Source of the DNA: an uncultured Blautia sp.
GTDB taxonomy: Bacteria; Bacillota; Clostridia; Lachnospirales; Lachnospiraceae
DNA: 64,000 nucleotides
NCBI GenBank assembly: GCA_900540785.1
Contig: UQHF01000010.1
Span: 42,092 to 106,091, forward strand
Reading direction: 5' to 3'
Positions 35,881 through 44,856 of this stretch are shown here, piece by piece. A program made the translations under genes and the position numbers. The notes beneath the pieces were generated by a model. That model did not search any database, had not been told where the DNA came from, and saw nothing but the letters and a program-made list of their open reading frames with translations. The stretch's first letter is position 1; every line of letters begins with the position of its first letter.

Positions 35881-36397
35881 AATCGTACTTTTTTTAACTA
35901 TTGTTTTTACCTTTCTTCTTCAATGTACAGTTATGGACTTTATTTCTATCGGTTCCATTACGCCGAATCTGATCTTGATTCTGTGCGTATCTATGGGACT
36001 TATGAGGGGGAGAAAAAGCGGATTATGGGCCGGTTTTTTCTCCGGACTTCTCGTAGATATGTTTTATGGTTCTGTCTTTGGGTTCTATGCCCTTATTTAT
36101 ATGTATGTGGGATTTATAAGCGGATATGCGCACAGCATTTATTATGACAATGATGTAAAAATCCCCATGATCCTTGCAGCGGGCGGCGACCTTCTTTATA
36201 ATCTGGCAGTGTACGGCCTTCAGTTCCTTTTAAGAGGACGTCTTGGACTGGAAACTTATATTTACCGGATCATCATACCAGAGGTTTTTTACACTGTATT
36301 TCTTACCTTCTTTGTGTACAGAGCCTTTTACTATATTAACCACCACTTCATGAGTGTTACAAAGAAAGAAAGTGAGTCAATTTGGGTATTAAAATAA
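35870..36397 (+). CDS. mreD: Rod shape-determining protein MreD
   Basis: A 175-residue integral membrane protein with about five helices and the family start ILFLTIVFTFLLQCTVM and PNLILILCVSMGLMRGRKSG segment. It completes the MreCD complex. The end overlaps the TTG start of the PBP2 gene by 16 bases. Confidence 0.92.
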   Translation: MKSKIVLFLTIVFTFLLQCTVMDFISIGSITPNLILILCVSMGLMRGRKSGLWAGFFSGLLVDMFYGSVFGFYALIYMYVGFISGYAHSIYYDNDVKIPMILAAGGDLLYNLAVYGLQFLLRGRLGLETYIYRIIIPEVFYTVFLTFFVYRAFYYINHHFMSVTKKESESIWVLK

Positions 36398-39279
36398 AGA
36401 AAATCATAAAAAAAATACGTTTAAAAAGAACAACGGTCCTTCTTCTTGTGTTTGGTTCTATGTCCTTTATCCTTTTAAGAGAGCTTTTTGATCTCCAGAT
36501 CATTCAGGGCGAAAATTATAAAAGCGAATTCCAGACGAGAACAACGAAAACGCGTGTGATCAAAAGTACAAGAGGAAAGATTTTTGACAGAAATGGGAAA
36601 GAACTTGCCAAGAATATCCTTTCCTATTCTGTTACCTTTGAGGACAATGGGAGCTACGAGACAACAAGAGAAAAAAATCTTACATTAAATGGAGTTGCCT
36701 ACCGTGTGCTTCAGATTTTAAAGGAAAACGGAGATTCCCTTTCCAATACCTTCCATATTATTCTTGATGAAAATGGAAATTATGCCTTTGATGTGGAGGA
36801 GGGCTTTACCTTAAACCGTTTCCGTGCAGATATTTACGGACACCCGCTCATCGACGATCTGAAAAAAGAAGAAAAAAGTGCAACAGCAGAAGAGATGGTA
36901 GCCTATCTCAGCGGAGAGAAAGGCTTTTCTATTATACTGGAGGGAGAAAGCGCCTATACTGAAGAAGAGCTTACTTCTCACGGCCTTCCCAAAAGTTTTT
37001 CCAAACAAGAGATTCTTGAAATTGCCATTATCCGCTATCAGTTAAATACAAACAGTTTCAAAAAATATATGCCGGTTACCATTGCAACAAATGTCAGCGA
37101 GGAATCGGTAGCCGCTATCATGGAAAATCAGAGTCTTCTTCAGGGAATCTACGTTGTGGAAGATTCCATCCGCCAGTATGTGGAAGATGAGAGCATGGCG
37201 CCGATTCTCGGTTATACAGGAAAGGCGTCTTCCGAAGAGCTGGAAAAGCTTCGCGAGGAAAATCCGGATTATTCCAATGATGCGATCATTGGAAAAGCAG
37301 GTATTGAGCAGTATATGGAAACAACGCTTCAGGGAACAGACGGGGAAGAAACCGTTTACGTAGACAACCTTGGAAAGGTTTTAAAAATCGAGGAAGATAC
37401 CCGTATAGAACCGGTTTCCGGACAGGATGTACAGCTTACCATTGATGCAGAATGGCAGAGAGGCATTTATCAGATTTTGAAACAGAGGGTGGCAGGAATT
37501 CTTCTCTCCAAAATTGAAGCAGTAAAAACCTTTGATTATGAAGGTGTGGCAAATGCCAGCCAGATCATTGTACCAATTTATGATGTATACAACTCTCTTG
37601 TGTCGAACAGTGTCATTGATATAGAAAAATTTGACGATGAGGGTGCTTCTGAAACAGAAAAAAATTTATATGCCAAATTTCAACAAAAGCAGCAACAGGT
37701 TTTTGATACAATAAAGAACAGGCTCACAGGAGAAAATCCACCTGCCTATAAAGATGAAGACGAGCAGATGCAGGAATATCTTACATATATCTGCAACACC
37801 CTTCTTCGCGATACCTTAAATGTAATTTCCAAAGATGCTGTCGATACTTCTGATGAAATATATAAGGCATGGACAAAGGATGAGAGCATAAGCCTGAAAG
37901 AATATCTGACATATGCAGCCAGCCAGAACTGGATTGATATTTCCAAAATTTCTCCCGAAGGAGAGTATCTGGATTCTTCCGAGGTTTACCAGTCTCTTAC
38001 CGATTATATTATAGACTATTTAAAAACAGACCTGGAATTTTCAAAACTTCTTTATAAGTATATGCTTCATGAGGATACCATTTCCGGACAGGAGCTGTGT
38101 CTTGTTCTCTATGAACAGGGTGTACTTTCAAAAGAAGATGACGCCTATGAAGGTCTTGCTTCCGGCGCTACAAGCGCTTATGATTTTATGATCAATAAGA
38201 TATGGAAACTGGAAATTGAACCGGCTCAGCTTGCGCTTATGCCATGTTCTGCCTCTGCGGTGATCACAGATGTAAATACAGGTGAGGTACTTGCCTGTGT
38301 ATCTTATCCGGGATATGACAATAACCGTCTTGCCAATAATATGGATACGGAATATTACACCAGTCTTTCTCTTGACCAGTCCAGTCCGTTTTTCAATAAG
38401 GCAACACAGCAGGCAACAGCTCCAGGTTCTACTTTAAAACCTCTTTCTACCATTGCCGGTATGATGGAGGGAGTCATTGATGACGGTACCTATATTGAGT
38501 GTACCGGAAAATTTGACCTTGTGGAGCCGCCTATTAACTGTTGGAACCTTGCCGGTCATGGAGCTCTTGATATTCGAACTGCCATTGAAGAGTCCTGTAA
38601 TACGTACTTTAATATGGTAGGTTATATGCTGGGCCAGAAAGACGACGAGCAGTTTTCGGAAACACAGAGTCTTGCAGCACTTCAGAAATATGCTTCTCTT
38701 ATCGGTCTTGATAAGAAAACAGGAATTGAACTTACAGAAGCAGAACCACATGTCTCTGACCAGTTTGCAGTGCCTTCCTACATTGGACAGGGTACACACC
38801 TTTATACAACAAGTGAACTTGCAAGATATGCTTCTGTACTTGCAAATTCCGGTACGGTATACAATCTGACACTCCTTGATCAGGTGAAAGATTCAAAGGG
38901 AAACGTGATTCAGGAGTATGAGCCTCAGGTAGAAAATATCCTTGATGTTCCGCAGAATGTGTGGAACGATATTCACGACGGAATGTACCGTGTAGTACAG
39001 ACACATGAACAGTTTAACGGGCTTGGCATAGATGTTGCCGGAAAAACCGGTACAGCGGAAATTGACATCTATCACCCCAATCATGGTCTGTTTGTAGGTT
39101 ACGCTCCGGCGTCTGAGCCGAAATATGCCATTGCAGTAAGAATCGCAAACGGATACTCTTCCGGTAATGCCTGTCTTGCTGCCAATGATATATTTAAATA
39201 CATTTTTAAATTAGCAGATGAAGAAACCATTCTTACCGGTATTGCATCCAGCGATACAAGTAATACATCGAATGACTAA
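36382..39279 (+). CDS. mrdA: Penicillin-binding protein 2 (elongation transpeptidase) with large insertion
   Basis: Cross-links peptidoglycan during elongation, partner of RodA. Starts at TTG (36382) with GTGAG 5 bases upstream. Short basic cytoplasmic tail, membrane helix about 18-38, then a pedestal domain with RTTKTRVIKSTRGKIFDRNGKELA. The transpeptidase domain has Ser683 in the SxxK motif (APGSTLKP), SCN in EESCNTYF, and KTGTAE near 888. At 965 residues it is about 300 longer than common PBP2: roughly 378-620, between the DAEWQRGIYQIL helix and SASAVITDVNTGEVLA, is an insertion rich in Asp, Glu, Tyr and Leu helices. No domain is recognised in it. Confidence 0.95.
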   Translation: MGIKIKKIIKKIRLKRTTVLLLVFGSMSFILLRELFDLQIIQGENYKSEFQTRTTKTRVIKSTRGKIFDRNGKELAKNILSYSVTFEDNGSYETTREKNLTLNGVAYRVLQILKENGDSLSNTFHIILDENGNYAFDVEEGFTLNRFRADIYGHPLIDDLKKEEKSATAEEMVAYLSGEKGFSIILEGESAYTEEELTSHGLPKSFSKQEILEIAIIRYQLNTNSFKKYMPVTIATNVSEESVAAIMENQSLLQGIYVVEDSIRQYVEDESMAPILGYTGKASSEELEKLREENPDYSNDAIIGKAGIEQYMETTLQGTDGEETVYVDNLGKVLKIEEDTRIEPVSGQDVQLTIDAEWQRGIYQILKQRVAGILLSKIEAVKTFDYEGVANASQIIVPIYDVYNSLVSNSVIDIEKFDDEGASETEKNLYAKFQQKQQQVFDTIKNRLTGENPPAYKDEDEQMQEYLTYICNTLLRDTLNVISKDAVDTSDEIYKAWTKDESISLKEYLTYAASQNWIDISKISPEGEYLDSSEVYQSLTDYIIDYLKTDLEFSKLLYKYMLHEDTISGQELCLVLYEQGVLSKEDDAYEGLASGATSAYDFMINKIWKLEIEPAQLALMPCSASAVITDVNTGEVLACVSYPGYDNNRLANNMDTEYYTSLSLDQSSPFFNKATQQATAPGSTLKPLSTIAGMMEGVIDDGTYIECTGKFDLVEPPINCWNLAGHGALDIRTAIEESCNTYFNMVGYMLGQKDDEQFSETQSLAALQKYASLIGLDKKTGIELTEAEPHVSDQFAVPSYIGQGTHLYTTSELARYASVLANSGTVYNLTLLDQVKDSKGNVIQEYEPQVENILDVPQNVWNDIHDGMYRVVQTHEQFNGLGIDVAGKTGTAEIDIYHPNHGLFVGYAPASEPKYAIAVRIANGYSSGNACLAANDIFKYIFKLADEETILTGIASSDTSNTSND

Positions 39280-39335
39280 GCTGCGTGAGAGAATACCAGA
39301 ATTGTGGAACATATTTTTTAGGAGGAACACAGAAC

Positions 39336-40124
39336 ATGAGTGAGGTCATTGTCATTACTTCCGGAAAAGGCGGTGTGGGAAAAACCACAACCGTCGCCAA
39401 TATCGGAACAGGACTTGCCATGATGGGAAAGAAAGTTGCAGTGGTGGATACCGACATAGGACTTCGAAATCTTGATGTTGTGCTGGGGCTGGAGAACAGG
39501 ATCGTTTACAACCTTGTAGATGTGATAAACGGGACCTGTCGTCTCCGCCAGGCACTCATTAAAGACCGTCGCCACCAGGAGCTTTACCTTTTGCCTTCCG
39601 CTCAGACAAAGGATAAAACAGCCGTATCGCCGGAACAGATGATAAAGCTTGTGGAGGATTTGAGAGAAGAATTTGATTATATTCTTCTCGACTGTCCGGC
39701 AGGCATTGAGCAGGGCTTTAAAAATGCCATTGCAGGAGCGGATAAAGCTCTTGTTGTCACAACCCCGGAGGTTTCGGCAATCCGCGATGCAGACAGGATC
39801 ATAGGGCTTTTAGAAGCGCATGAGCTTCATGATATTCATCTGATCATCAATCGCCTCCGTCCGGATATGATCGCAAGAGGCGATATGATGTCTGTGGAAG
39901 ATGTCATTGAAATTCTGGCGGTGGATCTGATCGGAACGATTCTCGATGATGAGCAGATTGTCATTGCCACCAATCAGGGAGAGCCTCTTTCCGGCAAAAA
40001 CTCCCAGGCAGAAGAAGAATATTACAACATCTGTAAACGTCTTATGGGTGAAGAAATTCCGTTTGTTCCGATTTCACGGAAACGTGGATTTTTTAAAAGA
40101 CTGGGAAGTATTTTTAAGAAATAG
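39336..40124 (+). CDS. minD: Septum site-determining protein MinD
   Basis: A 262-residue ParA-type ATPase that positions the division septum with MinC and MinE. Deviant Walker A GKGGVGKT at 10-17, then DTDIGLRNLDVVLGLE, and a C-terminal amphipathic membrane-targeting helix (KRGFFKRLGSIFK). The frame opens at 39285 but AGGAGG before the ATG at 39336 sets the start. No minC is seen in the window, although minE follows 12 bases downstream. Confidence 0.95.
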   Translation: MSEVIVITSGKGGVGKTTTVANIGTGLAMMGKKVAVVDTDIGLRNLDVVLGLENRIVYNLVDVINGTCRLRQALIKDRRHQELYLLPSAQTKDKTAVSPEQMIKLVEDLREEFDYILLDCPAGIEQGFKNAIAGADKALVVTTPEVSAIRDADRIIGLLEAHELHDIHLIINRLRPDMIARGDMMSVEDVIEILAVDLIGTILDDEQIVIATNQGEPLSGKNSQAEEEYYNICKRLMGEEIPFVPISRKRGFFKRLGSIFKK

Positions 40125-40136
40125 TGGGAGGATATT

Positions 40137-40382
40137 ATGCGAAAGACTTTTTTCCAGGGAAAAAGCAGCTCGGCAGGATATGCAAGAGACAGAATGAAGC
40201 TGCTTCTTATCTCGGAACGGATTGACTGTTCTCCGCAAATGATGAAAATGCTTCGAAAAGATATTATTCACAGCGTAAAAAAATACATTACCATTGATGA
40301 AGAGCAGGTAATGCTGCAGATTTCACAGGAGCCGCCTGTTTTATATGCCTCCATTCCTGTTCAAAAGAAAAAGGACAGATAA
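40137..40382 (+). CDS. minE: Cell division topological specificity factor MinE
   Basis: An 81-residue protein with the MinE pattern: an N-terminal membrane/MinD-contact part with ARDRMKLLLISERID, followed by the topological specificity domain with DIIHSVKKYITIDEEQVMLQI. It stimulates the MinD ATPase, giving pole-to-pole oscillation. MinE here indicates a MinCDE system rather than the DivIVA/MinJ mode of Bacillus. The next gene starts 3 bases downstream. Confidence 0.92.
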   Translation: MRKTFFQGKSSSAGYARDRMKLLLISERIDCSPQMMKMLRKDIIHSVKKYITIDEEQVMLQISQEPPVLYASIPVQKKKDR

Positions 40383-40385
40383 TAT

Positions 40386-41546
40386 ATGATTAAACAGTAT
40401 AAACTGCGTTTTTACAATTTCAGACTTGTGCTCTTTCTTCTTCTTATTAGCGGAATCGGAGTAGAGCTTGTTGGAACAGCAAGAGAGGACCTTCAAACAA
40501 AACAGCTTGTTGGTGTGATCCTGGGCGTCGTTGTCATGCTGATCCTTTCCCTTATTGATTATTCCTGGATTTTGAATTTTCAGTGGATCATGTATGGATT
40601 TAATATTGTTATGCTTCTGGGCGTACGACTTTTTGGCGACAGCGCAAACGGAGCAGCAAGATGGATCGACCTTGGTTTTATCCGTTTCCAGCCTACAGAG
40701 TTGACAAAAATTATTATTATTTTATTTTTTGCCAAATTTTTCATGGATCATGAAGAAGATTTAAATACGCCGAAAACCATAGTGCAGGCTGCTGTTCTTC
40801 TTATTATTCCCCTGGCTCTTGTTTACAGCCAGCCGGATATGAAAAACACGATCACCATTGCGATCATGTTCTGTATCCTTATTTATATTGCAGGACTGAG
40901 CTATAAAATCATAGGAGGCGCAATTTTAATTGCCGTTCCTCTTATGATCATTTTTCTCTCCATTGTCGTGCAGCCGGATCAGAAACTGATAAAGGATTAC
41001 CAGAGAGACCGTATCATGACTTTCCTGTATCCGGAAAATGAGGAATACAGCGATGATGTTGAACAGCAGAACAATTCAAAAACAGCCATAGCTTCCGGGG
41101 AGCTGATTGGAAAACGCCTTTCAAAAGATGAGGAAACTGCTTCTGTAAACGAGGGAAACTTTGTTGCGGAAAATCAGACTGACTTTATTTTTGCAGTGGC
41201 AGGAGAGGAGTATGGATTTCTGGGCTGTTCCGCCATTGTCATTCTTCTGTTTCTGATTTCAGTAGAATGTATTCGAATGAGCCTAAGGGCAAAGGATCAG
41301 GCAGGCAAACTCATATGCTGCGGAGTGGGAACGATTGTAGCGCTGCAGGCGTTTTTGAATATTTGTGTTGCCACAGGAATTGCTCCAAATACAGGAACGC
41401 CTCTTCCGTTTGTAAGCTACGGACTCACTTCCCTTGTCAGCATGTTTATCGGAATGGGGTTTGTTTTAAATGTAGGTCTTCAGGGCAGAGCTTATAAAAA
41501 AGATATTGAGAAAAAAGATTTTTATCAGAAAGAGGAATACTTATGA
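40386..41546 (+). CDS. rodA: RodA/FtsW/SpoVE-family glycosyltransferase
   Basis: A 386-residue SEDS-family membrane protein with about ten helices that polymerises peptidoglycan. Family motifs are NGAARWIDLGFIRFQPTELTKI (about 80-101), YSQPDMKNTITI, and the C-terminal NTGTPLPFVSYGLTSL. Position after mrdA and minDE supports RodA over FtsW. It overlaps the next gene by 4 bases. Confidence 0.9.
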   Translation: MIKQYKLRFYNFRLVLFLLLISGIGVELVGTAREDLQTKQLVGVILGVVVMLILSLIDYSWILNFQWIMYGFNIVMLLGVRLFGDSANGAARWIDLGFIRFQPTELTKIIIILFFAKFFMDHEEDLNTPKTIVQAAVLLIIPLALVYSQPDMKNTITIAIMFCILIYIAGLSYKIIGGAILIAVPLMIIFLSIVVQPDQKLIKDYQRDRIMTFLYPENEEYSDDVEQQNNSKTAIASGELIGKRLSKDEETASVNEGNFVAENQTDFIFAVAGEEYGFLGCSAIVILLFLISVECIRMSLRAKDQAGKLICCGVGTIVALQAFLNICVATGIAPNTGTPLPFVSYGLTSLVSMFIGMGFVLNVGLQGRAYKKDIEKKDFYQKEEYL

Positions 41547-42628
41547 CAGCTAGAGAAAGAGAGATGGAAAGAACAAAAAGAAAAACACCTTCCCGTGCTG
41601 TTTCCAGAGCCAGAATGCGGCGCATGCGCCGGCGCAGAATCCGAAATACTGTGCTCTTACTTCTGATTCTTCTGGCGTTTGGCTTCGGTGGAGGCTATCT
41701 TGTCTATAAATTGCAGGGCGGAAGCTTCTCCAGTCCATTTCAGGAATTTGACGCCTCCAGAGAATTTGAAAATACTCTTGTATCAAAGGAAGCGCAGAAG
41801 GCTCCTGCCTTTGCAGAAAATCTTTGTGTGGTGGAAGGCGATGTTCCACTGGAAACAGTAAGTCTTCAGGAAGAGCAAAAAGGGCTTCTTCTGAATCTGG
41901 ACAGCAAGGAGACCATGTATGCAAAAGGAGCATATGAACGGGTATATCCTGCCAGTATTACAAAAATTATGACTGCGATCCTGGCATTTCAGTATGGAAA
42001 TATGGAAGATGTGGTAACGATCAGTCAGGAAAATGTAACACTTGAGGAGGGTTCTCAGGTATGCGGCTTCTGGGCAGGAGACCAGGTGACTATGGACGAG
42101 CTTGTACACTGTCTTCTTGTATATTCCGGAAATGACGCGGCATCTGCCATTGCAACCCATGTAGGAGGTTCTACAGAGAACTTTGTAAATATGATGAATT
42201 CCTACGCGGCATCTCTTGGCTGTACAGGAACACATTTTACAAATCCACACGGTCTTCAGGATGAAAACCACTATACAACGCCTTATGATATTTATCTTAT
42301 GCTCAAAGAGGCTTTGAAATATCCGGAATTTACAGAGATTACCCAGCTTCCTTCTTATACAGTTACTTATAATCATCAGGACGGAAGCGAGGCTTCCACT
42401 ACGTTGACAGCAACCGATCATTATCTGACAGGAGAATCGACTGCGCCAAAGGATGTAACGATTCTGGGCGGAAAAACAGGAACAACCAATCTTGCCGGAA
42501 ACTGCCTTGCCTTATTAAGTCAGAATGCTTACGGCAAACCCTTCATATCTATTGTAATGGGGGCACCTACAAAGGAAATATTGTACCAGCAGATGAGTTC
42601 GCTTTTGCAGAATATTAACAGTGTTTGA
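41543..42628 (+). CDS. D-alanyl-D-alanine carboxypeptidase family protein
   Basis: A 361-residue low-molecular-mass penicillin-binding protein that trims pentapeptides. A very basic cytoplasmic N-terminus (about 1-35, many Arg) and one membrane helix (about 36-56) replace a cleavable signal. The catalytic motifs are SITK with Ser138 and Lys141, SGN near 195, and KTGTT at 311-315. Unlike DacA-type enzymes there is no C-terminal beta domain or amphipathic anchor; it is membrane-tethered at its N-terminus. Confidence 0.9.
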   Translation: MTAREREMERTKRKTPSRAVSRARMRRMRRRRIRNTVLLLLILLAFGFGGGYLVYKLQGGSFSSPFQEFDASREFENTLVSKEAQKAPAFAENLCVVEGDVPLETVSLQEEQKGLLLNLDSKETMYAKGAYERVYPASITKIMTAILAFQYGNMEDVVTISQENVTLEEGSQVCGFWAGDQVTMDELVHCLLVYSGNDAASAIATHVGGSTENFVNMMNSYAASLGCTGTHFTNPHGLQDENHYTTPYDIYLMLKEALKYPEFTEITQLPSYTVTYNHQDGSEASTTLTATDHYLTGESTAPKDVTILGGKTGTTNLAGNCLALLSQNAYGKPFISIVMGAPTKEILYQQMSSLLQNINSV

Positions 42629-42666
42629 TTTTCTATAAAAAAGTTATATTTTTTCTCAAATAGGCA

Positions 42667-42695
42667 TTGAATTTTATGATAAAATGCACTATAAT
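42667..42695 (+). promoter_or_regulatory. Promoter of the small P-loop protein gene
   Basis: TTGAAT (42667-42672) and perfect TATAAT (42690-42695) with a 17-bp spacer; A+T-rich UP-like sequence lies upstream. Confidence 0.8.
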
Positions 42696-42761
42696 TGAAA
42701 CATATTAAATCATGTTTTTGGTTAAAATTTAATATCATATGTGTCTAAGGAGGAAAACATC

Positions 42762-43184
42762 ATGGTTGAACTGATTGTAGGAAAGAAAGGCAAAGGCAAA
42801 ACAAAAGTACTGTTAGACAGAGTAAACGGAGCGATTAAAGATGCCAGCGGCAGCATTGTTTACTTAGACAAGAGCGCAAAGCACATGTATGAGCTGAACA
42901 ACAAGATTCGTCTTATTGACGTTTCTGCATATCCAATTAAAAATGCAGATGAATTTGTAGGCTTTGTATGCGGTATTATCTCTCAGGATCACGATTTGGA
43001 ACAGATCTATCTGGACAGCTTTTTAACAACTGCAAAGCTGACAGAAAAGGAAGAAATTGCAGAGGCACTGGCACACCTTACAGAAGTGGGAGAGCATTTT
43101 AATGTGAAATTTGTTGTCAGTATGTCTCTTGACAAAGAGGATGTACCGGAAGATTTCCAGGACAAAATCAGTGTCGCCTTATAA
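42762..43184 (+). CDS. Small P-loop protein of unknown function
   Basis: A 140-residue soluble protein with a Walker-A-like GKKGKGKTKVLL near its N-terminus (8-19), and a later VKFVVSMSLDKEDVP strand. Homologues across Clostridia are often labelled twitching motility protein PilT, but there is no pilus context here and only the first P-loop motif supports that. I cannot assign a function. It has its own strong promoter (TATAAT at 42690) and an 11-bp-stem terminator, so it is monocistronic. AAGGAGG lies 8 bases before the ATG at 42762. Confidence 0.85.
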   Translation: MVELIVGKKGKGKTKVLLDRVNGAIKDASGSIVYLDKSAKHMYELNNKIRLIDVSAYPIKNADEFVGFVCGIISQDHDLEQIYLDSFLTTAKLTEKEEIAEALAHLTEVGEHFNVKFVVSMSLDKEDVPEDFQDKISVAL

Positions 43185-43204
43185 TTACATACGATGATAC
43201 ATTT

Positions 43205-43238
43205 AGGGGTTTGCGTGTTTCCGCAAACCCCTGTTTTT
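43205..43238. terminator. Terminator between P-loop gene and Xer-like gene
   Basis: An 11-bp perfect stem (43205-43215 with 43222-43232), 6-base loop, followed by GTTTTTC. Convergent position suggests use for both strands, strongest for the plus strand. Confidence 0.85.
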
Positions 43239-43253
43239 CTTGTGAATGCTTTT

Positions 43254-44321
43254 TCAGTCTTCCCGAAGCCTTACTGCAGTGGCTGCCTTACGCCTTCTAT
43301 TATCGTCAATAGCTGCATAATGTTTTTTCGTCGTATTTACGTCTCTGTGGCCAAGAACATCTGCCACAAGATAAATATCGCTTGTCTCCTGATAAAGGGC
43401 AGTGCCGTAGGTACTGCGAAGTTTATGAGGCGTAATTTTTTTTGTAGTCGTAATTTCCCTCGCATATTTCTTTACAAGATTTTCTACTGCCTGTACGCCC
43501 ATTCTGCGGCGCTGGGTAGAATAGAAGAGAGCGTGTTCATGTCCGGCTATGGGAGTGATCCCGCTTCGCACTTCCAGATAATTTTTCAGTGCTTTTGCTA
43601 CCTCATCTCCAAAATAAACGATCATTTCATTGCCGCCTTTTCGCGTCACGCGGATTCCATTATTTTTAAAATCCACATCTTCTATATCAAGCCCCACACA
43701 CTCGGAAACACGGATTCCTGTTCCTAAAAGAAGAGTTACAAGGGCGAGGTCCCGTTCTTTTGTTTTTTCATAATAGACGCGTTTCTGACCGCTTAAAGAT
43801 TCTCCGCAGTGTTCAATATAATCCAGGAGCATGGCGACCTCGTCCGTATCCAGGCGGACAATGGTTTTCTGGTGGATTTTGGGAACGTCGATCAAAACTG
43901 TAGGATTGGTATGGATCAGTTCCCGTTTATAATAGTAAGCATAGAAGCTTCGAAGAGCAGAAATCTTTCTTTTTAATCCGCGTTCGCCGTTAGTTTCCGT
44001 TTTATCTTTAGACTGATAAACCTTTAAATATTCCATGTATTCCTCAAGATCGACAGCCTTGATCTGATCCAGAACATCAACCTTAAAATCACGGAGTGTG
44101 CAGTCCTTAAATGCAGGATTGGTATCAAGAAGAAACTGGAAAAAGATACGAATATCGTACGCATAGGAAATTCTTGTTTTTGTTGTAGTTGTGGTGTCAA
44201 TGGCACGAAAGTAATCCTTACAGAAATCGGGAAGTGTATTTAAGACTTCACGAAGTTTTAATGTATTTTGAATATCATTTTGTTCTTTATAAGTTATCTT
44301 TTTATCTAAGTAATCCATCAT
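43254..44321 (-). CDS. Tyrosine recombinase (Xer-like)
   Basis: A 355-residue site-specific recombinase with an N-terminal SAM-like core-binding domain (about 30-135) and a C-terminal catalytic domain. The catalytic set is intact: Arg204 (GTGIRVSE), Lys228 (TRKGG), His299 and Arg302 (PHKLR), His325 (LGHRD), nucleophile Tyr335 (KKHYAAI). Length and the lack of phage genes around suggest chromosome-dimer resolution or a housekeeping Xer-like role rather than a phage integrase. A second Xer gene is not in the window, so XerC, XerD or lone XerA cannot be told apart. Confidence 0.88.
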   Translation of the reverse strand: MMDYLDKKITYKEQNDIQNTLKLREVLNTLPDFCKDYFRAIDTTTTTKTRISYAYDIRIFFQFLLDTNPAFKDCTLRDFKVDVLDQIKAVDLEEYMEYLKVYQSKDKTETNGERGLKRKISALRSFYAYYYKRELIHTNPTVLIDVPKIHQKTIVRLDTDEVAMLLDYIEHCGESLSGQKRVYYEKTKERDLALVTLLLGTGIRVSECVGLDIEDVDFKNNGIRVTRKGGNEMIVYFGDEVAKALKNYLEVRSGITPIAGHEHALFYSTQRRRMGVQAVENLVKKYAREITTTKKITPHKLRSTYGTALYQETSDIYLVADVLGHRDVNTTKKHYAAIDDNRRRKAATAVRLRED

Positions 44322-44409
44322 AAGAAGCAGCCTCCTTTTTATTTATGTATATCTATTTGAAAAACTATGGTTTGTCGTATAAATGCATCTGTATCCGGAT
44401 GCCCCATTC

Positions 44410-44856
44410 TCAAAGAATGGATTCATCCAGAATTACGGTAAACGGACCGTCATTTTCAAGGGAAACTTTCATATCTGCGCCGAATATTCCATGCTGTACA
44501 ACAGGAACCGATTTTTTTGCCTGGGCGATCATATATTCATAAAGTTCATTTGCCTGATCCGGAGCGCCGGCTTCAATAAAGCTTGGACGATTTCCCTTTT
44601 TGCAGTTTGCATATAAAGTAAACTGAGAAACAATTAAAAGTTCGCCGTTTACATCTGCAAGGGATAAATTTGTTTTTCCTGCTTCATCTTCAAAAATACG
44701 AAGTCCGAGCATCTTTTTCAGATATTTATCGGCAATCTCTTTTGTGTCCTCTTTTCCTACTCCCAGAAGGACCAGGAAGCCTTTGTTAATGCTTCCTGTC
44801 ACTTCGCCATTTACTTTTACCTCTGCATGATTGACACGTTGAATTACAAGTTTCAA
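44410..44856 (-). CDS. dtd: D-aminoacyl-tRNA deacylase
   Basis: Hydrolyses D-amino acids wrongly attached to tRNA. The 148-residue protein has the SQFTLYA motif (77-83) and the NDGPFT motif near 135, the residues that line the chirality pocket (general form NxGPxT). The start overlaps the permease gene stop by 4 bases. Confidence 0.94.
   Translation of the reverse strand: MKLVIQRVNHAEVKVNGEVTGSINKGFLVLLGVGKEDTKEIADKYLKKMLGLRIFEDEAGKTNLSLADVNGELLIVSQFTLYANCKKGNRPSFIEAGAPDQANELYEYMIAQAKKSVPVVQHGIFGADMKVSLENDGPFTVILDESIL

Noticed and set aside
43254..44321. Tyrosine recombinase as a phage or mobile-element integrase
   Set aside because: No attachment repeats, tRNA target, excisionase or phage genes nearby; neighbours are housekeeping genes.
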